A stretch of 64,000 bases of DNA from Methanomassiliicoccaceae archaeon UBA71 (GTDB taxonomy: Archaea; Thermoplasmatota; Thermoplasmata; Methanomassiliicoccales; Methanomethylophilaceae). Position numbers and translations under genes: made by a program. Positions 22,953 through 30,479 of the stretch are shown piece after piece. Location: the NCBI GenBank assembly GCA_002504405.1, contig DARO01000014.1, positions 62,001 through 126,000 of the forward strand, in the 5' to 3' direction. Numbering within the stretch: position 1 is the first letter of the stretch; each line of letters starts with the position of its first letter. The notes beneath the pieces are model-generated. The model had not been told where the DNA came from and searched no databases. It was given only the letters and a program-made list of their open reading frames with translations.

Positions 22953-24649
22953 GGAACCCGTACCTGGTGAACAAGGCGTTCAGGACGTTCGCCGCTTCCA
23001 CCATCCTTGCGGTCATGGCGACGTCCCTCGGCACGATCGTGAACGGGGTGATCGTGGGCAATATGCTCGGCGAGCAGGAGCTTTCCGCGGTGAACCTCGT
23101 GTCCCCCGTGATCCAGCTCTACAACGCCATCAACGCCCTCATATGTGTGGGAGGCGCGACGTACTGCGCCCTCCTCGTGGGAAAGGGGAACAACGACGAC
23201 GTCGGGAAGGTGTTCACGACATCGATGCTCATGATGCTGGCCGTGACCGTCGCCATGATGCTCCTGGGGCTGTTCTCGCTGGATGGCATGGCGTCGATGC
23301 TGTGCTCGAGCGAGGCCCTGATGCCCCTGGTCAGGAGCTACCTGCTGATCACCCTCCTGGGGGCGTCCGCGTACCTGTTCCTGCCCGGCATCGCCATGTT
23401 CATCAGGGTGGACGGTAGCCCCAACGCCGCCACGGTCGCCCTGGCCGTGGCGAACGTTCTCGCGCCCGTCCTCTGCGTGGGTCTCATAGAGATGGGCTTC
23501 GGCATATCCGGGGCGGCGGCATCCATGGTCATCGGGTACCTGACCGGGGTGACCATCCTCGTGGCACATCTCATCAGGAACCGCGAATCGTCCCTCCTCC
23601 GCCCCTCCGGGGGCGGGATGCGCCATGCCCCCGGGCTTCTTCTCATAGGGTCCCCGGTTGCCCTGGCGTCCGTGCTCATGATGGTCAAGATGCTGAGCAT
23701 GAACCACCTCACCCTGGAATACCTGGGCGACGGCGGGATGGTCGTCATGGCGGTGGCCATGAACATCCTGATGCTGGCCACCATGGTCATAGGCGGAACG
23801 TGCCAGACGATACAGCCGATAGGCGGGACCCTGTACGGGTCGGGGGACCAGGACGGGATATCCTTCCTCACCAGGATGGTCGCGAAGGTCCTTCTCGTGT
23901 CCCTCACCGCGCTGATGGCCCTGGTCATACTCGTGCCCGGGGCGTTCTGCACCCTGTTCAGCCTGGACCCGTCCTCCGTCGACGGGGCGGTCACCGCCCT
24001 GAGGCTGTTCGCCCCATGCGTTCTGCTCTACGGGCTCAACTACTCGATAATGATAATGTTCCAGGTGCTCGGCCACAAGGGCCTGTCTATAGCCATCTCC
24101 GTGGTCCAGCCCATAACGGTGATGGCGCTGGCATTCGTCCTGACGCCCATGGACGGGGAGCTCCTTTGGGCGTCGTTCTGGATCGGGGAGCTGATGGTCC
24201 TGGCTGCCATCGCGGTCGCATCCGCGGCCATACGCAGGAGGGACGACAGCCTCAGGGGGCTCCTGCTCAGCAGGGACCCCGAGATACCCACCATGACCCT
24301 GTCCGTCAGCGGCGACCTGTCCGACCTGGAGCCCTCCCTGGAGGCGATGTCCGGGTTCCTGGACTCCAACGGAATACCGAAGGACCGCTCGGACAGGGCG
24401 GTGCTGTGTTGCGAGGAGCTGTTGGCGAACGTGTCCCAGCACGGGCTGTCAGGGTCGCCGAAGAGGAGCATGGACGTTATCGTGAGGGCAGGAGAGGAGC
24501 CCAGCGTGCTGATACGCGACGACGGGAAAATGTTCAACCCGATAGAGTACTCGGAAGGCGGCATCGGCCTTCAGATAGCCAAGGGGATGTGCAGGGAGAT
24601 GACCTACTCCAGGACCATGGGCCAGAACAACGTGAGGTTCACGTTCTGA
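22949..24649 (+). CDS. MATE family exporter with C-terminal RsbW-like ATPase domain
   Basis: 566 residues. The first ~435 form a MATE multidrug/metabolite exporter with about 12 membrane segments (opening ..TFAASTILAVMATSLGTIVNGVIVGN). Residues ~449-566 are an HATPase_c_2 domain with an intact N-box EELLAN (489-494), DDGKMF (524-529) and GGIGLQIAKG (537-546). The start ATG overlaps the LuxC-fusion stop (ATGA); upstream in-frame codons belong to a shadow frame. The fusion suggests that transport is controlled by the STAS/SpoIIE switch of the same cluster, or that the ATPase is held at the membrane. A hairpin follows the stop. Confidence 0.88.
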   Translation: MRNPYLVNKAFRTFAASTILAVMATSLGTIVNGVIVGNMLGEQELSAVNLVSPVIQLYNAINALICVGGATYCALLVGKGNNDDVGKVFTTSMLMMLAVTVAMMLLGLFSLDGMASMLCSSEALMPLVRSYLLITLLGASAYLFLPGIAMFIRVDGSPNAATVALAVANVLAPVLCVGLIEMGFGISGAAASMVIGYLTGVTILVAHLIRNRESSLLRPSGGGMRHAPGLLLIGSPVALASVLMMVKMLSMNHLTLEYLGDGGMVVMAVAMNILMLATMVIGGTCQTIQPIGGTLYGSGDQDGISFLTRMVAKVLLVSLTALMALVILVPGAFCTLFSLDPSSVDGAVTALRLFAPCVLLYGLNYSIMIMFQVLGHKGLSIAISVVQPITVMALAFVLTPMDGELLWASFWIGELMVLAAIAVASAAIRRRDDSLRGLLLSRDPEIPTMTLSVSGDLSDLEPSLEAMSGFLDSNGIPKDRSDRAVLCCEELLANVSQHGLSGSPKRSMDVIVRAGEEPSVLIRDDGKMFNPIEYSEGGIGLQIAKGMCREMTYSRTMGQNNVRFTF

Positions 24650-24668
24650 GCCCCCTGGAACAGGGGGC
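24650..24668 (+). terminator. Hairpin after the MATE-RsbW gene
   Basis: GCCCCCTG (24650-24657) and CAGGGGGC (24661-24668) form a perfect 8-bp stem with a GAA loop, immediately after the stop codon. It probably ends the six-gene cluster transcript. Confidence 0.5.
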
Positions 24669-24727
24669 AGTATCCATAGCCATACGGACCTCCCTGGGCG
24701 CCGAAGGATCCCGGAAGCCAACGTTTA

Positions 24728-24735
24728 TTTATATC
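24728..24735 (+). promoter_or_regulatory. TATA box of the alpha/beta hydrolase gene
   Basis: TTTATATC is centred 27 bases before the TTG at 24758. It supports a leaderless transcript starting with TTG. Confidence 0.6.
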
Positions 24736-24757
24736 CGACCTATGACAGATAGATAAT

Positions 24758-25540
24758 TTGCCATTTGCAAACATCAACGGAATTGAGATGCACTACCACG
24801 ACGAGGGCGAGGGTACCCCCGTCGTCCTCATCACGGGATTCTCCGGGGACACCTCCTTCTTCAAACAGATGATACCCGAGCTGTCTTCGAAGTACAGGGT
24901 GATCACCTTCGACAACAGGGGGGCCGGACTGACCAAGTATCCCCGGCAGGGCATCAGGAAGCAGGATTTCGTCGATGACGTCTTGGCACTGATGGACTAC
25001 CTCCGCATATTCAAGGCGCACATGCTCGGATGGTCCATGGGAGCGCACATAGCGCAGGAGTTCGCACTGCAGCACCCGGACAGGCTCAAATCCCTGACGA
25101 TCGTCTCCGCGTACCCATACAGGCCGGCCAGGTCCAGCTACTTCATGAACGGGATCGTCGACTGCGCCCTGCGCGGCGGCGACTCCGAGTACATCAGCAT
25201 GATGACCAACGCGTTCTGCTTCACGGAGAACTTCTTCTCCGACCTGGAGTCCAGGGGCAAGACGCTCAGGTCCCTCAAGAACCTGGACGCTCGCGGGCTG
25301 AAGGACCAGATGGGCGCCTTGGACGAGTTCGACACCCGCGACAGCGTCGCGGGCATCACCGTCCCGACCCTCTCGATCCACGGGCTGAGCGACATCATGG
25401 TGGAGCCGAAACTCGGGGACTACATCTCCGACAGGATCAGGGGCTGCAAGGTCCTCAGGATACCGGACGTCGGGCACATCATCAGGACGGACCTCTACTT
25501 CAAGGAGTTCCTGGAGCACATCAGGGCGAACGATCAGTGA
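24758..25540 (+). CDS. Alpha/beta-fold hydrolase
   Basis: 260 residues. Serine hydrolase of the alpha/beta family: oxyanion region ITGFSGD, nucleophile elbow GWSMG (Ser around residue 92), DNRGAG, acid in HGLSDIMV, and His in PDVGHI. The start is TTG at 24758, since the conserved first strand ANINGIEMHYHDEG begins immediately after it, the TATA box is correctly spaced, and no ATG lies before Met11. An esterase, lipase or thioesterase role is possible. The neighbours (LuxC/E cluster upstream, acyl-CoA synthetase downstream) would suit an acyl substrate, but this is inference. Confidence 0.85.
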   Translation: MPFANINGIEMHYHDEGEGTPVVLITGFSGDTSFFKQMIPELSSKYRVITFDNRGAGLTKYPRQGIRKQDFVDDVLALMDYLRIFKAHMLGWSMGAHIAQEFALQHPDRLKSLTIVSAYPYRPARSSYFMNGIVDCALRGGDSEYISMMTNAFCFTENFFSDLESRGKTLRSLKNLDARGLKDQMGALDEFDTRDSVAGITVPTLSIHGLSDIMVEPKLGDYISDRIRGCKVLRIPDVGHIIRTDLYFKEFLEHIRANDQ

Positions 25541-25583
25541 TCCCCCGGCAATATCAAACAGAATCAAAATCGAGGCGATATCA

Positions 25584-26138
25584 ATGACAGACACGAACAA
25601 ACTCGGGAAGAGGGTGAGGAAGTACAGGGAGGAGCTAGGACTCACCCAGGAGCAGCTCGCGAAGAATTCGGGCCTCGATGTCGGTTACATCGCGGACGTG
25701 GAGGAGGGCCGCGTCTATCCTCCCGTCGGATCCATCATAAAGCTGTCCCGCGCGCTCGGACAGAGGGTGGGGACGTTCATGGACGACCAGTTCCAGCCCG
25801 ACCCCATCGTCGTGAGGAAGAAGGACCGGGAGGAGGAGACGTCCGCCAAGGCGGCCGCCAACCAGTACCACTACTTCCCGCTCGGGAAGGGCAAGACGGA
25901 CAGGCACATGGAGCCCATGTTCATCAGGATCATGCCCGACGAGTCGCACTGCACCTCGTCCCACGAGGGGGAGGAGTTCATAGTGGTGGTCTCGGGGAAG
26001 ATCCTCGTCAAGTACGGCAAGGAGGAGACCCTCATCGAGGAGGGCGACAGCGTCTACTTCAACGCCGTCGTTCCCCATTACATCGGCGCCGTCGACGGGC
26101 CAGCGGAGATCTACGCGGTCCTCTACGCCCCGTTCTGA
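25584..26138 (+). CDS. HTH-XRE / cupin transcriptional regulator
   Basis: 184 residues. N-terminal Cro/CI-type helix-turn-helix (about 8-62: RVRKYREELGLTQEQLAK..GLDVGYIADVEEGR) and a C-terminal cupin (about 110-182: SSHEGEEFIVVVSG.... EGDSVYFNAVVPH). Such proteins sense a small ligand through the cupin barrel. It lies ten bases before an acyl-CoA synthetase gene and probably controls it. A second HTH-cupin gene is paired with another acyl-CoA synthetase at 30480-32698, so the pairing is repeated in the window. Confidence 0.88.
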   Translation: MTDTNKLGKRVRKYREELGLTQEQLAKNSGLDVGYIADVEEGRVYPPVGSIIKLSRALGQRVGTFMDDQFQPDPIVVRKKDREEETSAKAAANQYHYFPLGKGKTDRHMEPMFIRIMPDESHCTSSHEGEEFIVVVSGKILVKYGKEETLIEEGDSVYFNAVVPHYIGAVDGPAEIYAVLYAPF

Positions 26139-26147
26139 GGTGGTCCC

Positions 26148-27809
26148 ATGGTATGCATACCGAGGAAGAACATCACCAGCGACGAGCGGCTTGGGGACCT
26201 GCTGGACAAATGCATCAGGAACCACCCCGACAACGATGCCATCGTGTACGTGGACAGGGACATCCGCCTCTCCTGGAGGGAGTGGGGGGTCGAGGTCGAC
26301 CGCGTTGCGAAGGGGATGATGGCGATGGGCGTCCAGAAGGGCGAGAAGGTCGCCGTCTGGGCAACCAACGTCCCGGACTGGATCACCATCATGTTCGCCA
26401 CCGCGAAGATCGGCGCAATCATGCTCACCATCAACACCAACTACAAGAGCGCGGAGCTGGACTACGTGCTGAAGCAGTCCGACATGGAGAACCTGTACCT
26501 CATAGACGGCGTCAGGGACGTGGACTACGTCCAGACCGTGTACGACCTGATCCCCGAGCTGAAGGTCCAGCCGAGAGACGGCTTCCGCAGCGAGAGGTAC
26601 CCCCACCTGAGGAGGGTGGTGTACCTGGGCCCGGAGAAGCACCGCGGGATGTACTCCATGAACGAGGTCAAGTCCCTCGCCTGCCAGATCTCCGACGAGG
26701 AGTACCAGGAGAGGAAGGACTCCGTTGATGTCCACGACGTCACCATGATGCAGTACACCTCCGGCACCACCGGGTTCCCCAAGGGGGTCATGCTCTCCCA
26801 CTTCAACATCGCCAACGACGGGTACTGGCTCGGGGCAAACATGAACTACGGCCCCACCGACCGCCTGTGCATCAACGTGCCGCTGTTCCACTGCTTCGGC
26901 TGCGTCCTCGGGGTCATGGCATGCATCAACCACGGGGTCACGATGTGCTTCGTGGAGGTCTTCGACCCCGTGAAGGTCATGACCACCATCGAGACCGAGA
27001 AGTGCACCGCGGTGTACGGCGTCCCTACGATGTTCATCAGCATCCTGAACCACAAGCTGTTCGACAAGTTCGACTTCTCATCGCTGAGGACCGGCATCAT
27101 GGCCGGTTCCCCCTGCCCAGTCAAGGCCATGCAGGAGGTCGTCGACAAGATGAACATGAGGGAGATCACCATCGTCTACGGCCTGACGGAGGCGTCCCCC
27201 GGGATGACGCAGACGACCTACGACGAGCCCTCCATCGAGAAGAAGTGCTCGTCGGTCGGGAAGAAGCTGCAGGGGGTGGACACGGTCATCCTGGACCCGG
27301 AGACCAACGAGCCCTGCCCCGACGGGGTGGTAGGTGAGTTCTGCTGCAAGGGGTACAACGTCATGAAGGGCTACTACAAGATGCCCGAGGAGACGGCCAA
27401 GATCATCGACTCCAACGGCTACCTGCACTCCGGGGACCTGGGGTACAGGGATTCCGAGGGCTACTTCTACGTCACCGGCAGGATCAAGGACATGATCATC
27501 CGCGGAGGGGAGAACATCTACCCCAAGGAGGTGGAGGACTACCTTTACCACTGCCCCGGCATCAGGGACGTCCAGGTCGTCGGCGTGAAGAGCGAGAAGT
27601 ACGGGGAGCAGGTGGGTGCGTTCATCGTCAAGGAGCCCGGAGCGGACCTGATCGAGCAGGACGTCATCGACTACTGCAAGAACGGGATCGCCTGGTACAA
27701 GACACCCAAGTACATCCACTTCATAGACGAGCTCCCCATGAACGCGGCGGGCAAGATCCTGAAGTACGAGCTGAGGGAGCTGGCGACGAAGCTCTGGCCG
27801 GATGCCTGA
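26148..27809 (+). CDS. AMP-dependent acyl-CoA synthetase (FadD-like)
   Basis: 553 residues. Adenylate-forming ligase with the ATP loop YTSGTTGFPKG (residues 203-213), a hinge-type YGLTEASPG and the C-terminal motifs GYLHSGDLGYRD, GRIKDMIIRGGENIYPKE and AAGKILK with the catalytic Lys. It resembles long- or medium-chain fatty-acyl-CoA synthases and is distinct from the two MACS-like paralogues at 28-32 kb. It is preceded by GAGGTGG at a suitable distance and sits in one unit with the HTH-cupin gene. Its role may be activation of fatty acids taken from the environment. Confidence 0.9.
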   Translation: MVCIPRKNITSDERLGDLLDKCIRNHPDNDAIVYVDRDIRLSWREWGVEVDRVAKGMMAMGVQKGEKVAVWATNVPDWITIMFATAKIGAIMLTINTNYKSAELDYVLKQSDMENLYLIDGVRDVDYVQTVYDLIPELKVQPRDGFRSERYPHLRRVVYLGPEKHRGMYSMNEVKSLACQISDEEYQERKDSVDVHDVTMMQYTSGTTGFPKGVMLSHFNIANDGYWLGANMNYGPTDRLCINVPLFHCFGCVLGVMACINHGVTMCFVEVFDPVKVMTTIETEKCTAVYGVPTMFISILNHKLFDKFDFSSLRTGIMAGSPCPVKAMQEVVDKMNMREITIVYGLTEASPGMTQTTYDEPSIEKKCSSVGKKLQGVDTVILDPETNEPCPDGVVGEFCCKGYNVMKGYYKMPEETAKIIDSNGYLHSGDLGYRDSEGYFYVTGRIKDMIIRGGENIYPKEVEDYLYHCPGIRDVQVVGVKSEKYGEQVGAFIVKEPGADLIEQDVIDYCKNGIAWYKTPKYIHFIDELPMNAAGKILKYELRELATKLWPDA

Positions 27810-27824
27810 GATTGTGTATCACAC

Positions 27825-27853
27825 TTGATTACTGGCAGACTGCCAGTAATCAA
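27825..27853 (+). terminator. Perfect 13-bp hairpin after the FadD-like gene
   Basis: TTGATTACTGGCA (27825-27837) is followed by GAC and the exact reverse complement TGCCAGTAATCAA (27841-27853), 15 bases after the stop. Likely a terminator or RNA-stabilising hairpin. Confidence 0.55.
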
Positions 27854-28179
27854 GAACATTGAGGATAGGTAGCGTATGCTGGAATGAATCCATGGGGCAT
27901 CCTATGTTTTGTGGACAATGCATATTGTCTAAAACTAAAACGTATTAGTTTCAGATTCCATTTTTTACAAACTTCCATTTTATTATCTCGAGTTGGACAG
28001 TTGAGTTTTCAGTGCGAGCCGATTTTTTGACTCTGTCACCTCTTGAATCAAATTGTCGAATCGGAACTTCACATCTAAGTATCTGAGGGAAATTTTTCTG
28101 AAGGAAATCTCCTGTCCAATGGACATAGCCAGATATCCGTAAAAATTTGGGAACCAAGGTTCATTGGACAGTTGGTGTT

Positions 28180-28455
28180 TTATACGGCTTCCCAGGGGTC
28201 TACGACCTCGGGAAGCACCATAGAACACCCTCGATAACGGTCCAAAACCGCTGAAATCCGGCGTGTGAGATCGTTTTCGTCGGTGTGTATGCGGTCGACC
28301 TTGAACCCGTCCCTCGGAATCAGCACAACTGTCCAGCTCGAGGTCAAAGAGCCTTCCGAATCATCGTTGAAATAATACATGGTTAAAGAATCAAATTCCC
28401 GGATAATCGTGAACACATACCAGTGCAACAGATGCTTCAGGAACAGAAACACCAC
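28180..28455 (-). CDS. Hypothetical 91-residue protein (doubtful)
   Basis: A GTG-initiated frame of 91 residues in the AT-rich island. The N-terminus is hydrophobic (VFLFLKHLLHWYVFTII), followed by an ordinary mixed-charge sequence. I recognise no family. The motif repeated in this island (CTGGACAGTTG) falls inside the frame. A leading alternative is that this is a remnant of a longer, decayed gene. Confidence 0.25.
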   Translation of the reverse strand: MVFLFLKHLLHWYVFTIIREFDSLTMYYFNDDSEGSLTSSWTVVLIPRDGFKVDRIHTDENDLTRRISAVLDRYRGCSMVLPEVVDPWEAV

Positions 28456-28668
28456 TTATGACAGGAGATTCGGGGACAGATCACATGGTATAGGGAAGGA
28501 AATATCACCTGTATGCGCATCGGAAAAGCAGATTACCTAGGTTAACACATTCTCTAAATCCGATAGACCACCGAATCCGATCTAGCCTTTAGAACGATTT
28601 CCCGTCAGAGCTTCCGACATCTCCGAAAGCTCGTTCAGGATGCGCCCCGTGACTGACCGGATGGACTT

Positions 28669-30336
28669 TCAATCCTCGTCCTCGTGCACGATGAGGTCCT
28701 TGATGTCCTGGTTGCGGATGACCGCCCTGCGGACCTTCCCGCTTATGGACTTGGGGATGGCGTCCACGAACTCGATGATGCGGGGGTACTTGTACGGCGC
28801 CGTCTTCATCTTGGTGAACTCCTGGATCTCCTTCTTGAGCTCCTCCGTGGGCTGGTACGTCTCCCTGAGGATGAGCGTCGCCTTGACAACCTGGCCCCTG
28901 ATCGGGTCCGGGACCCCGGTGACCGCCACCTCCAACACCGCGGGATGCTCCACCAGGACGCTCTCGATCTCGAACGGGCTGATCCTGTACCCGGAGGACT
29001 TGATGATGTCGTCGTTCCTGCCCATGTACCAGAAGTACCCGTCCTCGTCCCTCCAGGCGACGTCGCCGGTGTGGTGCCATCCGTCCCTGAGGGTCTCGTT
29101 GGTCTTCTCCTCGTCCCTGTAGTACTCCACGAAGATCCCGGGAACCCTGGGCGATATGGAGACCACGATCTCCCCCTCCTCACCGGGCGGGACGGGCTTG
29201 CCATCCTTGTCCACCAGCTCGACGTGGAACTGAGGGGACGGCTTCCCCATGGAGCCGGGCTTGGACTCCATGCCCCTCAGAGTCCCCACGATGACGGAGG
29301 ACTCCGTCTGCCCGAACGCCTCCATGAGCCTGAGCCCCGTGGCGTTGTACCATGTGTTGTAGGTGTCGGGGCTGAGAGCCTCACCGGCTATGCAGCAGTT
29401 CTTCAATGATGAGAGGTCGTGGCCCTCGATCCCCGCGTTGAGGTACAGCCTGAACATGGTCGGGGGACAGCAGAAGGTCGTGATCCTGTGCTTCTCGATC
29501 ATGTTCATTATATGATGGGGCTCGAACCTGTCGAACTCGTACACGAACACCGCAGCCTCCATGATCCACTGCCCGTAGATCTTCCCCCAGGCGTTCTTCG
29601 CCCATCCCGTATCGGCCACGGACCAGTGGAGCCCCTCGGGGTCGACCTGCTGCCAGTGCTTGGCGAGCAGTATGTGCCCCAGTGGGTAGCTGTAGTCGTG
29701 CACGGCCATCTTCGGGTTCCCCGAGGTCCCCGACGTGAAGTACATGAGGAACCTGTCGGTGCTCTTGGTCGGCACCCTCTCCCAGACATCGGAGCACTCC
29801 TCCATCTCCCTGTCGAAGTCGGTCCAACCCTCCCTGCTGCCGTTGACTGTGAACCTGCAGGCGAGCTTGCCGATGTTGCTTGCCCCCTCGAAGGACTCGA
29901 TTATGTCGTCATCGTCCGTGACTATGGCGGCCTTGATCCCGGCGGCGTCGATCCTGTACTCTATGTCGTGTGATTTCAGCATGAACGTGGCCGGGACGGG
30001 GACGGCGCCCATCTTGTGCAGCGCCACGGCGATGTACCAGAACTGGTAGCTGTGCTTGAGGACGAGCATGACGAAGTCGCCCTTGCCGATCCCCTTCGAT
30101 GTTAGGTAGTTGCAGGTCTTGTCGCTCAGCCTCTTTATGTCGGCGAAGGTGAACTTCCTGCACTCCCCGTTCTCATGCTCCCATACGAGCGCGATCCTCT
30201 GAGGGTCGTTCACGGCGATGTCATCCACGATGTCGTAGCCGAAGTTGAAATCGTCCGGACAGTCGATGTCAAGATGCTTGAGGAGACCGGCCTCGTCGTA
30301 GGTCTCCTTCACGTACCTCAGATTGATGTTCCTCAT
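28669..30336 (-). CDS. MACS-type acyl-CoA synthetase (copy 1)
   Basis: 555 residues, AMP-forming medium-chain/branched acyl-CoA synthetase family. ATP loop FTSGTSGNPKM, YGQTE-like FGQTESS, then GWHHTGDVAWRDEDGYFWYMGRNDD, KSSGYRISPFEIE and the catalytic Lys in PKSISGKVRR. A close tandem copy lies at 30480-32129, with long runs such as MNMIEKHRITTFCCPP identical in both. A characterised Methanosarcina member of this family prefers 2-methylbutyrate, so branched short acids are plausible substrates (family knowledge plus inference). Start ATG 30336 (MRNINLRYV) matches the copy; a GTG at 30345 is an alternative. Confidence 0.9.
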   Translation of the reverse strand: MRNINLRYVKETYDEAGLLKHLDIDCPDDFNFGYDIVDDIAVNDPQRIALVWEHENGECRKFTFADIKRLSDKTCNYLTSKGIGKGDFVMLVLKHSYQFWYIAVALHKMGAVPVPATFMLKSHDIEYRIDAAGIKAAIVTDDDDIIESFEGASNIGKLACRFTVNGSREGWTDFDREMEECSDVWERVPTKSTDRFLMYFTSGTSGNPKMAVHDYSYPLGHILLAKHWQQVDPEGLHWSVADTGWAKNAWGKIYGQWIMEAAVFVYEFDRFEPHHIMNMIEKHRITTFCCPPTMFRLYLNAGIEGHDLSSLKNCCIAGEALSPDTYNTWYNATGLRLMEAFGQTESSVIVGTLRGMESKPGSMGKPSPQFHVELVDKDGKPVPPGEEGEIVVSISPRVPGIFVEYYRDEEKTNETLRDGWHHTGDVAWRDEDGYFWYMGRNDDIIKSSGYRISPFEIESVLVEHPAVLEVAVTGVPDPIRGQVVKATLILRETYQPTEELKKEIQEFTKMKTAPYKYPRIIEFVDAIPKSISGKVRRAVIRNQDIKDLIVHEDED

Positions 30337-30370
30337 GGCATTCACGCGTATACTCAGGAACAGAAAGACC

Positions 30371-30442
30371 GATTATTTAATGGAATCGTAAAAGATTACG
30401 GATTCCGTAATTTTGTATAAATACCTATTACGGAATCCGAAT
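30371..30442 (-). promoter_or_regulatory. Promoter region with two palindromic operator-like sites
   Basis: The region upstream of acyl-CoA synthetase copy 1 holds TTACGGATTCCGTAA (30396-30410), a perfect 7+1+7 palindrome, and a near copy TTACGGAATCCGAAT (30428-30442). The centres are 32 bases apart, about three helical turns. Two TATA-like elements for leftward transcription are present: one between the sites (30415-30423) and one at 30372-30380. This is the arrangement of a dimeric regulator binding side by side at a promoter. The binding protein is not identified. Confidence 0.6.
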
Positions 30443-30479
30443 TGAAGTTTAAATACCTGGTATCGGAAAGCGATGCCGC

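Larger units (their letters stand above)
27810..28668. other. AT-rich, gene-poor island between two acyl-CoA synthetase genes
   Basis: 859 bases, clearly poorer in G+C than the flanks. It begins with a strong hairpin (27825-27853). The motif TTGGACAGTTG occurs at 27993-28003 and 28164-28174, a palindrome TGTCCAATGGACA at 28113-28125, and a longer inverted pair CTCGAG(T/C)TGGACAGTTG at 27987-28003 and 28326-28342 (one mismatch). Short minus-strand frames exist (27983-28228, 81 codons; 28180-28455, 91 codons) but none resembles a protein I know. It looks like a decayed insertion or acquired fragment. No tRNA-like fold was seen. Confidence 0.5.

Noticed and set aside
22361..24442. A 693-codon minus-strand frame opposite the LuxC-fusion and MATE genes
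   Set aside because: Antisense shadow with His/Arg/Gln-rich composition and no recognisable domain; the plus-strand genes are well supported.
16122..24649. Bioluminescence (lux) operon
   Set aside because: LuxC and LuxE relatives are present but there is no luciferase alpha or beta subunit, LuxD or flavin reductase in the cluster.
27983..28228. An 81-codon minus-strand gene in the AT-rich island
   Set aside because: Overlaps the 91-codon frame, lacks a ribosome site or correctly spaced TATA box, and resembles nothing known; kept only as part of the island description.
27810..28668. tRNA gene, CRISPR array or intact insertion sequence in the AT-rich island
   Set aside because: No cloverleaf, no regularly spaced repeats and no transposase motif could be found; repeats are few and irregular.
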